From positions 1 through 64,000 of IMG/VR virus record IMGVR_UViG_3300032213_001531: DNA of 64,000 nt; one strand, written 5' to 3'. Both the position numbers and the translations under genes were made by a program. Shown piece by piece: positions 6,880-13,458 of this stretch. The DNA is from a virus. Positions within the stretch are counted from its first letter, which is position 1; each line of letters begins with the position of its first letter. The notes under the pieces were generated by a model. That model did not search any database, had not been told where the DNA came from, and worked only from the letters and a program-made list of their open reading frames with translations.

Positions 6880-6958
6880 CCATACTTGGTATATGCGTGA
6901 AGATGGTATTCAATGTAATAAGTGCTTTATAATATGGTCAAAGGAGATGGACAATTGA
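6863..6958 (+). CDS. tiny zinc-finger-like protein (31 aa)
   Basis: ATG 6863 opens a 31-residue frame with C5-x2-H and CNKC, a compact C-x2-H...C-x2-C zinc site. It overlaps the next gene at ATTGA and contains that gene's AAGGAG site. Its very small size leaves some doubt. Confidence 0.5.
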   Translation: MVKECSHTWYMREDGIQCNKCFIIWSKEMDN

Positions 6959-7518
6959 TAACTCAAGATATGTTAAGTTCTCTCATAGAACACAAGAAGG
7001 CATCCAAGATAGTTGTATTAAAAGGGTTTTGTACAGAAGTACCATCTTGGCAAGAATTTATAGACTATATAGATGAAAGTTCAAGGGTAACAGATAGCAA
7101 AATGCCAGATGAACCTAATGAATATGATTTATCTTTAGGAGCCACTATTAAAGGCAATGTAATGGTTAAACAAGCTTTTTATTTTTATTTAGTTCAGCAT
7201 AAACAAATGGGTAAAACAGAAGAAATAGCAGATGCACTTATTAATATTCTTAATGCTCCTGGCGGATTAAGTTCTTTTTATGTTAATTTTTCTTCAAATA
7301 TAAATAACATACCAAGCCATAAAGATGCCTTAGACAATTTCTATTGGCAATGTATAGGTTCAACAGAGTGGATGTGTCAAGATAAGGTTTATAGTGTGGA
7401 TCCAGGAGATCTGGTATATATTCCTGCTAACTCCTATCATGCTGTTAATTTCTCTATGCCTAGAGCTGCTATAGGGTTTAGTTGTGATCTTTCTAAATCC
7501 CCGTTTTTTAACCAATAA
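6955..7518 (+). CDS. cupin/JmjC-like Fe(II) oxygenase
   Basis: I place the start at TTG 6955, because AAGGAG lies eight bases upstream and the codon overlaps the previous stop; ATG 6922 and 6934 lack such a site. The 188-residue product has a cupin core: HKD at about 122-124, FYWQCIGSTEW, GDLVYIP, and a distal His near 162. This is the H-x-D...H iron triad of cupin-8/JmjC-like 2-oxoglutarate enzymes. The substrate is unknown. The protein at 26814-27404 is a clear paralogue with the same FYWQ-x-xGx-x-x-W core. Confidence 0.75.
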   Translation: MITQDMLSSLIEHKKASKIVVLKGFCTEVPSWQEFIDYIDESSRVTDSKMPDEPNEYDLSLGATIKGNVMVKQAFYFYLVQHKQMGKTEEIADALINILNAPGGLSSFYVNFSSNINNIPSHKDALDNFYWQCIGSTEWMCQDKVYSVDPGDLVYIPANSYHAVNFSMPRAAIGFSCDLSKSPFFNQ

Positions 7519-7543
7519 ATTAAAAAGCAGGTATAATGTAGGT

Positions 7544-8320
7544 ATGAAACCAATTTATACTATTCCGCTTAACTCGGCTGAAGAAGCCCCTAATTTCTTA
7601 GATCAATTTAAAGGCAAGGTTGGTCTATTAGTAAACACTACAGTTGGTTGCGGTAACGCAAACCAAATGGAAGTCCTTCAAATGCTTCAAGATAAGTATG
7701 GCGGAGATGACTTTCAAGTTATTGCCATTCCTACTAACGACTACTGCGGTCCAGGAATTACTCATGGTAAGTGGTCACAGGGTATCACTTGTGGTTTAGA
7801 CTCACAGGAATATGGTAGAGATGTTTATGGAACTACTTTCCAATTTTCAGAGATGGTAGCATCAAACCCAAATATTTCTGTTAACGAACTTAATCCCCAT
7901 AACGGTGACGCTACTGTAAATGGTTTGGGTCAAGAACGAAAAGAAACTCATGACCTTTACAAGGAAGTTGCAGATCAAATGATTAAGATGGCAGCTAAAG
8001 AAAAAGATTTAGGAATTGTAAATAAAAAAGAATACTACTCATACTGGCTAAATATGGATACTGGTGGAGCTGAGCAAGGTGGAAACTTTGAAAAATATAT
8101 TATTGATAGAGATGGATATATTGCTAAGTGGTTCCAGTGCACAGTATTAAATTATGATTCAGAAAAAGGTGTTAAGGAAGCAGCAGAAAAAGAAGGAAAA
8201 AAGATTGATGTTGGTCCTGGTAGATCCCAAAAAATCTTTGAAGAAGAGTATGCTGTAATTTGCAACCTTATTGAAGAGCTAATTGCTGGTAAAAAGTCTA
8301 TTATTAATCCAAACGCATAA
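7544..8320 (+). CDS. glutathione-peroxidase-like thiol peroxidase
   Basis: TATAAT (7532-7537) ends six bases before ATG 7544, so I reject the upstream in-frame start at 7484. The 258-residue product has the thioredoxin fold of the GPx family: GKVGLLVNTTVGCGN with candidate peroxidatic C36, then FQVIAIPTNDYCGP in place of the usual PCNQF segment, and NFEKYIIDRDGYIAKWF near 182, a close match to the family's NFEKFLIDRDG strand. It would reduce peroxides with thiols. It is longer than usual GPx because of an insertion in the middle. Confidence 0.8.
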   Translation: MKPIYTIPLNSAEEAPNFLDQFKGKVGLLVNTTVGCGNANQMEVLQMLQDKYGGDDFQVIAIPTNDYCGPGITHGKWSQGITCGLDSQEYGRDVYGTTFQFSEMVASNPNISVNELNPHNGDATVNGLGQERKETHDLYKEVADQMIKMAAKEKDLGIVNKKEYYSYWLNMDTGGAEQGGNFEKYIIDRDGYIAKWFQCTVLNYDSEKGVKEAAEKEGKKIDVGPGRSQKIFEEEYAVICNLIEELIAGKKSIINPNA

Positions 8321-8327
8321 TTTGTAT

Positions 8328-8356
8328 TTGACTTAAACCTTATAAACTGCTACACT
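8328..8356 (+). promoter_or_regulatory. leaderless-type promoter for gene at 8363
   Basis: TTGACT (8328-8333), a 17-base spacer and TACACT (8351-8356) end six bases before ATG 8363. Confidence 0.65.
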
Positions 8357-8362
8357 TGTAGT

Positions 8363-8485
8363 ATGAAAGAATCAAGCATACTTCGCATGGACTGGAAATC
8401 TTTAGGCTATTGGCCTGTCTATAAAGACGGCAGATTGGTATGGGAAAAAGATGTTAAATCATATAACAAAACATCAAAAGACTAA
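8363..8485 (+). CDS. small hypothetical protein (40 aa)
   Basis: It starts six bases after a TACACT box and is probably leaderless. The 40-residue product is basic with several Trp and Tyr residues (YWPVYKDGRLVWEKD). The next gene starts inside its 3' end. No family is recognised. Confidence 0.6.
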   Translation: MKESSILRMDWKSLGYWPVYKDGRLVWEKDVKSYNKTSKD

Positions 8486-8780
8486 GATTTTTCCATTACG
8501 ATGGATAGGTAATTTTCTTGGTGGCTATGCGGGTACTCATCTTGTTAAAGCTATTGATTTAGATGAGGCTATAGATGCTAACCTAAGTTTAAGATATAAA
8601 TACCATGTAAAAATGTGGACAATTCTCAACTGGCCTTATAAAAAATGGGGAACATATTATGTTTTAGATACATGTTTTCTAAGAGAGAGCATGGAAAAAG
8701 ATAAAGAGCTTCTTGACAGGCTTGGCTCAGATTATGATGAAGATGGTATACCTTACTGGGAACAGGATAAAGGTGTATAA
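8451..8780 (+). CDS. hypothetical protein (109 aa)
   Basis: The frame begins at ATG 8451, overlapping the previous gene by 35 bases. The product is soluble with a Trp/Tyr-rich middle and an acidic C-terminus (DYDEDGIPYWEQD). I do not recognise it. The start is uncertain because no Shine-Dalgarno site is clear. Confidence 0.6.
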   Translation: MLNHITKHQKTKIFPLRWIGNFLGGYAGTHLVKAIDLDEAIDANLSLRYKYHVKMWTILNWPYKKWGTYYVLDTCFLRESMEKDKELLDRLGSDYDEDGIPYWEQDKGV

Positions 8781-8786
8781 TTAAGT

Positions 8787-8882
8787 ATGGACACTAAAAA
8801 AACAGAAAAAGAAGCAAAGATCCTTATCTTTATTTTTTTAACATGCGTACTTGTTGCAACAATTTCATCAATACTTGCATAA
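8787..8882 (+). CDS. tiny single-pass membrane protein (31 aa)
   Basis: TATAAT (8776-8781) ends five bases before ATG 8787. The product is a lysine-rich start followed by one transmembrane helix (ILIFIFLTCVLVATISS) up to the C-terminus, so it is a small tail-less membrane peptide. The next gene's -35 box lies in its last codons. Confidence 0.6.
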   Translation: MDTKKTEKEAKILIFIFLTCVLVATISSILA

Positions 8883-8903
8883 ACCATTAAGGTATGCTAT
8901 CCT
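8875..8903 (+). promoter_or_regulatory. leaderless-type promoter for gene at 8910
   Basis: TTGCAT (8875-8880), a 17-base spacer and TATCCT (8898-8903) end six bases before ATG 8910. Confidence 0.6.
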
Positions 8904-8909
8904 TAATAC

Positions 8910-9059
8910 ATGAAGAAATCAAATAAAAAGGTATCCCAGCATAAAGCTAAAAGAGCCTTAAAGAATAAGAAACGAATTCAAGCAAAGCCTTACAAAAGTA
9001 AGCACGAAACTCGTCTTGAAAAAATACGAGCAGAGATTATGATGGGGGTTTACCGATGA
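8910..9059 (+). CDS. very basic small protein (49 aa)
   Basis: Over a third of the 49 residues are Lys or Arg (KRALKNKKRIQAKPYKSK), which suggests nucleic-acid binding. It has a leaderless-type promoter and an ATGA overlap with the next gene. No family is recognised. Confidence 0.65.
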   Translation: MKKSNKKVSQHKAKRALKNKKRIQAKPYKSKHETRLEKIRAEIMMGVYR

Positions 9060-9178
9060 AAAGCATTTATAAATGTGAAGAATGTGCTACTGTCATAACA
9101 ATTGAAACAGAAGTGCATGATCTTCCAGAATCTATCGTTTGTCCTTGTGATCAAATTATGCCAAGCATAGGTGCTTAA
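9056..9178 (+). CDS. tiny zinc-ribbon protein (40 aa)
   Basis: It is coupled by ATGA to the basic protein upstream. CEEC near residue 7 and CPC near residue 29 make a small zinc ribbon (IYKCEECAT). Its TAA directly abuts the next ATG. Function unknown. Confidence 0.65.
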   Translation: MKSIYKCEECATVITIETEVHDLPESIVCPCDQIMPSIGA

Positions 9179-9385
9179 ATGTGGTCATGGATACTGGCTG
9201 TAATAGGCGTTACAGGCATCTTCCTAGTCGGTAGAAAGACTATATGGGGATGGCTTATACTTTGTGTTAATGAGTGCCTATGGATTGCCTACGCCCTTGC
9301 TACAGACCAGTATGGCTTTATTGCAATGGCTGTAGCCTATGCTGCAGTATATATTAAATCTTTTATGCATTGGAGAAAAGGTTGA
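9179..9385 (+). CDS. small multi-pass membrane protein (68 aa)
   Basis: Nearly the entire 68-residue chain is hydrophobic and fits three transmembrane helices (about 3-17, 23-42 and 46-62). The layout resembles the small PnuC-like membrane proteins of actinobacteriophages, with the end motif AVYIKSFMHW. This is a resemblance in pattern, not proof of transport function. Confidence 0.65.
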   Translation: MWSWILAVIGVTGIFLVGRKTIWGWLILCVNECLWIAYALATDQYGFIAMAVAYAAVYIKSFMHWRKG

Positions 9386-9753
9386 GCGTTATTGTAGATA
9401 TTGATGATACCCTGCTAAGAAATGGTACTCAACCAATTCAGCGTGTTATTGATTATGTAAATGCCCTGCCAGGAATAAAAATTATTGTAACTGGAAGAAA
9501 TAAATCTCAAAGATCTGAAACAGTTAGAGCCTTGCATGCTGCTGGTGTTAAGTATAGTAGGCTTATTATGAATCCTGGAAGCTATAAAGATTCGCATAAA
9601 TTTAAAGAAGAAGTTGGTGCCAAACTTGCTTCAAGAGTTACTCTTGCTATAGAAAATAATGCTGATGCTCGTGCTGCATACGCAAAGTCTGGCATTAAAA
9701 CTTTAGATCCCGCAGATATTCCAGATCAAAAAAAGTTTTGGAGTCTTTCTTAA
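9382..9753 (+). CDS. HAD-superfamily phosphatase
   Basis: I choose TTG 9382, which overlaps the previous stop and has GGAG six bases upstream, over an in-frame TTG at 9370. The 123-residue product opens with VIVDIDDTLL, the HAD nucleophile motif I, and has VTGRN for motif II and later KFKEEVG and IENNADA for motifs III/IV. It is short, lacking a cap, like phage polynucleotide 3'-phosphatase-type HAD enzymes. A nucleotide or nucleic-acid phosphatase role is likely but the substrate is not shown. Confidence 0.8.
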   Translation: MSVIVDIDDTLLRNGTQPIQRVIDYVNALPGIKIIVTGRNKSQRSETVRALHAAGVKYSRLIMNPGSYKDSHKFKEEVGAKLASRVTLAIENNADARAAYAKSGIKTLDPADIPDQKKFWSLS

Positions 9754-9754
9754 A

Positions 9755-9925
9755 GTGCGTAATAGTTTTGAGTTTGAAGAATTAGATGAAGATGTTATAT
9801 TAAAAGTACAAACACTTGCTCCAAGTAAATGGCTATTAGTTGATAGAGAAACTGGTCAGGTATATGTTGGAAGTAAGAATGGATATTGGGATAGGTTAGA
9901 ACCTATTATTAAAAAGGAAATTTAA
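9755..9925 (+). CDS. small hypothetical protein (56 aa)
   Basis: The frame runs from GTG 9755, two bases after the previous stop, to a TAATG overlap with the nuclease gene. It has an acidic N-terminus and a beta-like stretch WLLVDRETGQVYVGSKNG. No family is recognised, but its place in a coupled row of genes supports it. Confidence 0.6.
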   Translation: MRNSFEFEELDEDVILKVQTLAPSKWLLVDRETGQVYVGSKNGYWDRLEPIIKKEI

Positions 9926-10338
9926 TGAATTTTCAATCTGAATCAAAGAAGTCAGGAGATGCTTTTGAAGAACTTGTATATGAAGATCTGGTTAATAGGG
10001 GCTTTGATTATATCCAGCCAAATGTTTATATTGAAGGTGCTGGTTGCGAAGTAGATTTTATTGCTTATGATAGCAAGTATGATCTTGTTGAGTATGTAGA
10101 AGCAAAGGGTGGACTTGATGGTGAAGGTAAAAGGCCAGGGGCTAAGAGAACTGATAATGTTAAAAAAGCTATTGCTAATGGAGCATTAATACAAGCAGTA
10201 GATGTTCGTGCTTACTATGTAGTATATTTTTCATCGGAGCCTAGTGAAGGTTATTCTACTGAAATGATAAATACCGCTTTAAGAAATGACATAATTGATG
10301 AAGTAAGATATTTATTGCCAATTGAGATTGACTTTTAA
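9925..10338 (+). CDS. PD-(D/E)XK nuclease-like protein
   Basis: The 137-residue product has the restriction-endonuclease-like core in order: FEELVYEDL helix with an early Glu, GCEVDFIAYD with the Asp, then YVEAKGG giving the ExK pair. This is the layout of small resolvase-, Vsr- or UPF0102-type nucleases acting on DNA. The exact substrate cannot be assigned. Its stop region carries the -35 box for the next gene. Confidence 0.75.
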   Translation: MNFQSESKKSGDAFEELVYEDLVNRGFDYIQPNVYIEGAGCEVDFIAYDSKYDLVEYVEAKGGLDGEGKRPGAKRTDNVKKAIANGALIQAVDVRAYYVVYFSSEPSEGYSTEMINTALRNDIIDEVRYLLPIEIDF

Positions 10339-10356
10339 CCTTAGAAAGAGTATACT
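10328..10356 (+). promoter_or_regulatory. leaderless-type promoter for gene at 10363
   Basis: TTGACT (10328-10333), a 17-base spacer and TATACT (10351-10356) end six bases before ATG 10363. The -35 lies inside the nuclease gene. Confidence 0.7.
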
Positions 10357-10362
10357 TAGTAT

Positions 10363-10569
10363 ATGATTAACATGGAAATACCAGATCCGTTTCAAGACTT
10401 TTTAGAAAAGAAATATGCAAATTATAAAGGTGCTCGTTGGGATTTCTTTGCTCGTGAGTGGTCGTTTGCATGTGGATGTTGTAAAGAGCCTTTGTTTGCA
10501 CCAACTAAAAAAATTATGACTAAGATTAGATTGTTTCATACACGCAACGAATGTTTAGGAGGTTACTAA
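10363..10569 (+). CDS. small hypothetical protein with Cys cluster (68 aa)
   Basis: It is probably leaderless. A CGCC motif near residue 39 and a later RNECLG could bind metal. The rest is aromatic and basic. It overlaps the next gene's start by one base (TAATG). No family is recognised. Confidence 0.65.
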   Translation: MINMEIPDPFQDFLEKKYANYKGARWDFFAREWSFACGCCKEPLFAPTKKIMTKIRLFHTRNECLGGY

Positions 10570-10661
10570 TGAAAGTTTTATTTCCAATATTTATGTTTAT
10601 ATCTGGATGGGTAGTTTGTTATATTCAAATGACATATGGAGTTGATCAAGATGGTAGTTAG
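10569..10661 (+). CDS. tiny membrane protein (30 aa)
   Basis: A 30-residue frame in a TAATG overlap. One hydrophobic helix (LFPIFMFISGWVVCYI) is followed by a short polar tail. The small size lowers confidence, but its neighbours are coupled on both sides. Confidence 0.5.
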   Translation: MKVLFPIFMFISGWVVCYIQMTYGVDQDGS

Positions 10662-10761
10662 AATAATTATATGTCCAGTATGTAAAATAGAAATTCAATC
10701 CCGTTCAAGAATGGCAAGCGATACACTAACAAAACATATGAAGGAGCATAAAAATGGATGA
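10651..10761 (+). CDS. C2H2 zinc-finger-like small protein (36 aa)
   Basis: The 36-residue product is essentially one C2H2 finger: CPVC, about 17 residues, then H-x3-H (TKHMKEH). Such single-finger proteins occur in actinophages and archaeal viruses and may bind DNA. It overlaps its neighbours on both sides, and the AAGGAG for the next gene lies in its 3' end. Confidence 0.65.
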   Translation: MVVRIIICPVCKIEIQSRSRMASDTLTKHMKEHKNG

Positions 10762-10909
10762 AAAAACATTTGATAATGAGTTTTCTGTAACAGATAACGA
10801 AGTACTTGATGAACAATCTAAAGAAAGAGTTGAAAGATTAACTAAAATGATTGTTGAAGATGCTAAACTGTTTGTAGGTAATTCTAAAAAGAAAAGGCAT
10901 AAGCAGTAA
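10754..10909 (+). CDS. small hypothetical protein (51 aa)
   Basis: ATG 10754 has AAGGAG about seven bases upstream. The product is an acidic helix followed by a basic end (SKKKRHKQ). No family is recognised. It directly precedes the tRNA cluster. Confidence 0.6.
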   Translation: MDEKTFDNEFSVTDNEVLDEQSKERVERLTKMIVEDAKLFVGNSKKKRHKQ

Positions 10910-10915
10910 AAATAA

Positions 10916-10987
10916 ACCTCTGTAACTCAGTGGAAGAGTGACACCCTTCTAAGGTGTAGGTCGCAGGTTCGAGTCCTGCCAGGGGTA
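10916..10987 (+). tRNA. tRNA-Arg (TCT)
   Basis: A full cloverleaf is present: acceptor ACCTCTG with CAGGGGT, D-stem ACTC/GAGT, anticodon stem ACACC/GGTGT with loop CTTCTAA (anticodon TCT), T-arm GCAGG-TTCGAGT-CCTGC. It reads AGA, a codon used heavily in this AT-rich genome. Confidence 0.93.
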
Positions 10988-10992
10988 CTCTA

Positions 10993-11066
10993 GCACCAGT
11001 AGCCAAGTTGGTTAAGGCACCGAACTCATAATTCGGCTATCATAGGTTCAAGTCCTATCTGGTGTA
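10993..11066 (+). tRNA. tRNA-Met (CAT)
   Basis: The cloverleaf has acceptor GCACCAG with CTGGTGT, anticodon stem CCGAA/TTCGG around CTCATAA (anticodon CAT) and T-arm ATAGG-TTCAAGT-CCTAT. The CAT anticodon could also belong to an Ile tRNA with lysidine modification, which sequence alone does not settle. Confidence 0.9.
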
Positions 11067-11070
11067 CTAA

Positions 11071-11141
11071 GCGAGTGTTGCATAATGGTAGTGCACCATC
11101 CTTCCAAGTTGGTTGTGCCAGTTCGATTCTGGTCACTCGCT
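11071..11141 (+). tRNA. tRNA-Gly (TCC)
   Basis: Acceptor GCGAGTG pairs with CACTCGC; the anticodon stem CCATC/GTTGG has one mismatch and encloses CTTCCAA (anticodon TCC). The T-loop is TTCGATT. It reads GGA codons. It is the third of a tandem tRNA trio. Confidence 0.88.
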
Positions 11142-11160
11142 CTACGTTAAGCTAAGCAGC

Positions 11161-11189
11161 TTGACTTTTAACAATGAAAGGTATATAAT
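11161..11189 (+). promoter_or_regulatory. leaderless-type promoter for gene at 11196
   Basis: TTGACT (11161-11166), a 17-base spacer and TATAAT (11184-11189) end six bases before ATG 11196. This is one of the cleanest examples. Confidence 0.75.
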
Positions 11190-11195
11190 ATAACT

Positions 11196-11384
11196 ATGAC
11201 TAAAGAAGATGCACTAACAATTATGATGAACTCAATCAACGCTGATAACAAAGAATTCTGTATTCAGTCTGGAATGTCTGAAGCAGAAGCTGATAAGAAT
11301 ATAGAGCAAAGCCAAATGAGCCTTGGTCTAATGATGTCCAATATCTATGATAAGCTAGTAGAGGCTAATGTTATAGTGGTATAA
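11196..11384 (+). CDS. small helical hypothetical protein (62 aa)
   Basis: It has a near-perfect promoter with the -10 six bases before the ATG. The product is predicted helical, with an acidic middle (SEAEADKNIEQSQ). No family is recognised. Its end contains the -10 box of the next gene. Confidence 0.7.
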   Translation: MTKEDALTIMMNSINADNKEFCIQSGMSEAEADKNIEQSQMSLGLMMSNIYDKLVEANVIVV

Positions 11385-11391
11385 TAACTTT

Positions 11392-11559
11392 ATGGGACGT
11401 AATCATTTTTCTAAAACCTTTGCTTCACCTTACTTTCAGAGTAGCTATTATAAGAATGAGACTAGTGGTGGTAAAGCAGAACAAAAAATAGAACAATGGT
11501 TTAAAAATGTATTTAGACTAAAAAAATATAAGACTGAGAAAAAAGATTTAGATTCTTAG
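11392..11559 (+). CDS. small basic hypothetical protein (55 aa)
   Basis: TATAAT (11380-11385) ends six bases before ATG 11392. The product is basic in its second half (RLKKYKTEKK). It is the last plus-strand gene and converges on a minus-strand gene, overlapping it tail to tail by 4 bases. No family is recognised. Confidence 0.65.
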   Translation: MGRNHFSKTFASPYFQSSYYKNETSGGKAEQKIEQWFKNVFRLKKYKTEKKDLDS

Positions 11560-11693
11560 TCTTTATTTTTTTGTGGATGCTTTGGTTCATATGGAGCAAT
11601 CTTAGCTTTGATTCTTCCATCTTTATATAGTCTAACAATCCATCCATCTTTGATCTGGGTTGAATTAAATGATTGAGATTTCTTTTTTGCCAT
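11556..11693 (-). CDS. small basic hypothetical protein (45 aa)
   Basis: The 45-residue product begins MAKKKSQSF and has a beta-like stretch GWIVRLYKDGRIKAKI. Its ATG sits in a TAATG overlap with the stop of the larger upstream gene, so it is the last gene of the long minus-strand block. No family is recognised. Confidence 0.65.
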   Translation of the reverse strand: MAKKKSQSFNSTQIKDGWIVRLYKDGRIKAKIAPYEPKHPQKNKD

Positions 11694-12853
11694 TATCTAA
11701 ATAACCTATCTGTTCTAGTTTCTCTTGTAAAATCTTTTCCAAAATCAGAAAATAGTGCCTTATCCTTTTCACGATTAACAATTCCTCTTGACCAAGAGAA
11801 TCCAGCATCTCCGCCCCATGCTAACCACATAATATAACCATTAGATGGGTTTGCTGTATTGCCCCAGTCTTTACCCTTCTTATCTACTTCATGACGTGAG
11901 AAGTATGAGTACATTCTTTTAACAGTACTAAGAGATAAAGTTTCTCCTCTTGCTAACTGCCCTGCACGAGTCCAACCAACTGCTGTTCCTGCACCAGTAG
12001 CCTTTCCATCTTCTTTAAATTTAATTGCTCTACGAGCAGCAGATCTTGCCCCTGCGGGTGGCGAGTATCCATCAGCTTTAGATACTTTAATTTCATCTTC
12101 ATAATCTTCTAAACTAATATTTGGCATGTCAATTCTAGCAATATCAGACATGAGTGCTCCAATTGAATAAGGTGTGTAATAGTATACGCCGTCGTCTTCT
12201 TCTAACATTCTTACGGCAACTGCTGGATTTTCTGGTGTAGACTCAACTGCATATGGATTTCCTGGTTGACCATAAGTTCCACCTTCAAGCATTACATGTT
12301 CAACTTGACCAATAACAGGTCCTTCAGTTGTCATGGCAATAACAAAATCACCTTCTACAATTGGATTATCCATTTTGGCTACTGGAATACAGTTAGGAAC
12401 CATGCGACCATTATCTCCTGGCTTCATACCACGCTGAGTGTATCCATCCCAACATGGTGCTTGCTTTTCTATATCTGGACAACATTCTGATTTACCCATT
12501 TGTGAATCAAACATGGCCATTTGGGTTTCTGCATCTAAACCACTACATAGAGGACAACCCGCACAAGAAATTTGTTGTTCTTCACACATATCACATTCAC
12601 AGCCTTGGTAAGTATTTGTAGGCATTATAGGATTTTCTGGCAATGGCGCTTCTGCTTTTCCAAATGCTGAGCCAGCCCAAACATCTACGCCAGGCTTATT
12701 ATGTATTCCTGATCCAGTAGGTCTTCCTTGATTAACATTCATATACTGTGGTTTTTTCATCCCAACAGATGGATTAATATGAGGTGATGGATTAGCTGGT
12801 TCTGGATCTGTTACAACAGCATTATAAGCTACATCCATTGGAGTATCTGACAT
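11693..12853 (-). CDS. head-associated protein with XkdF/portal-linked C-terminal domain
   Basis: A 386-residue protein. Its C-terminal third has the pattern SAARRAIKFKEDG, GTAVGWTRAGQLARGE, MYSYFSRHEVDKKGKDW and WLAWGGDAGFSW, a domain that recurs in phage proteins near portal, protease or head genes. The N-terminal half is proline-rich and contains a Cys-rich stretch (CECDMC, CAGCPLC) that may bind metal. I infer a virion or head-morphogenesis role from family memory. No other head gene is near it, and its neighbour is dps. Confidence 0.6.
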   Translation of the reverse strand: MSDTPMDVAYNAVVTDPEPANPSPHINPSVGMKKPQYMNVNQGRPTGSGIHNKPGVDVWAGSAFGKAEAPLPENPIMPTNTYQGCECDMCEEQQISCAGCPLCSGLDAETQMAMFDSQMGKSECCPDIEKQAPCWDGYTQRGMKPGDNGRMVPNCIPVAKMDNPIVEGDFVIAMTTEGPVIGQVEHVMLEGGTYGQPGNPYAVESTPENPAVAVRMLEEDDGVYYYTPYSIGALMSDIARIDMPNISLEDYEDEIKVSKADGYSPPAGARSAARRAIKFKEDGKATGAGTAVGWTRAGQLARGETLSLSTVKRMYSYFSRHEVDKKGKDWGNTANPSNGYIMWLAWGGDAGFSWSRGIVNREKDKALFSDFGKDFTRETRTDRLFR

Positions 12854-13302
12854 TAGTCTTGCTCAACCTCTTTAAGAGATGCAGACAACATCCAATGCCA
12901 TCTTTGATGCATATCCATGCGCTCTGCAAAGAAGTTTGCAAGGGCATGCTGTCTACTTGCTGTAGCCATCTCAACTGCATCCATAAGCTTTGATAAAACC
13001 ATATCGTTTGCCATTAAAAGATCTGCTGCCATCATCATTGGATCAGAAGTAACTTCTGGCTCTCCAACTTCATTTAGTTCAATAAAGCGAGATAGTTTGA
13101 ATGGAGCATAAGCATCTAACTTACGAAGCCATTCTGCATAAGCATCTGTTGCTGACTCATAGTCTGCATAGATATCTCCAAAGAATGAGTGGAATTGAGG
13201 GAAATCGTCACCTTCTACATTCCAATGATATCCATGAGACTTTAGCTTAAGGGTAATATTATCTGCAAGCAGCACTTTTAATAGGTTAATTAGTTCAATC
13301 AC
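12853..13302 (-). CDS. dps: Dps/ferritin-like protein
   Basis: The 149-residue product carries Dps ferroxidase features: KSHGYHWNVEG with the conserved His and Trp, FHSFFGDIY with His and Asp, and the acidic helix SATDAYAEWLRKLD. Dps proteins oxidise and store iron and protect DNA in stressed cells. Translation starts at GTG 13302, and TATAAT (13309-13314, with an extended TG) ends six bases before it, so a leaderless mRNA is likely. It lies downstream of pstS, separated by a structured RNA region. Confidence 0.88.
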   Translation of the reverse strand: MIELINLLKVLLADNITLKLKSHGYHWNVEGDDFPQFHSFFGDIYADYESATDAYAEWLRKLDAYAPFKLSRFIELNEVGEPEVTSDPMMMAADLLMANDMVLSKLMDAVEMATASRQHALANFFAERMDMHQRWHWMLSASLKEVEQD

Positions 13303-13458
13303 CTTATTATTATAGCATAAGAAATGAGCAGTTTATAGACGACTGCTCAGGTCTATTAGCCACGAAGATTCAACTCCTGCCAACTCTCCCGTCAGGGGGA
13401 GCATCCGTTGCCAAAACTTTCTTAAGGTCTTATTAGCGGAATGTTAACCATTATACTA
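13303..13458 (-). ncRNA. structured intergenic RNA candidate between pstS and dps
   Basis: On the minus strand a CTCCC/GGGAG hairpin (13386-13401) is followed by ATAGAC and GTCTAT, which pair around a loop holding GAGCAGT. That loop can pair with ACTGCTC downstream (13326-13332), giving an H-type pseudoknot or two exclusive hairpins. A GCTAATA-GACCT element occurs twice. The pseudoknot shares ACCTGAGCA with the pstS-upstream region. Its class is unknown. It could act as the pstS 3' end or regulate dps. Confidence 0.4.

Noticed and set aside
13303-13458. c-di-AMP (ydaO) or cobalamin riboswitch
   Set aside because: Short matches to GTTGAATC and GGCTAAT are seen but the other conserved blocks and the order are missing.
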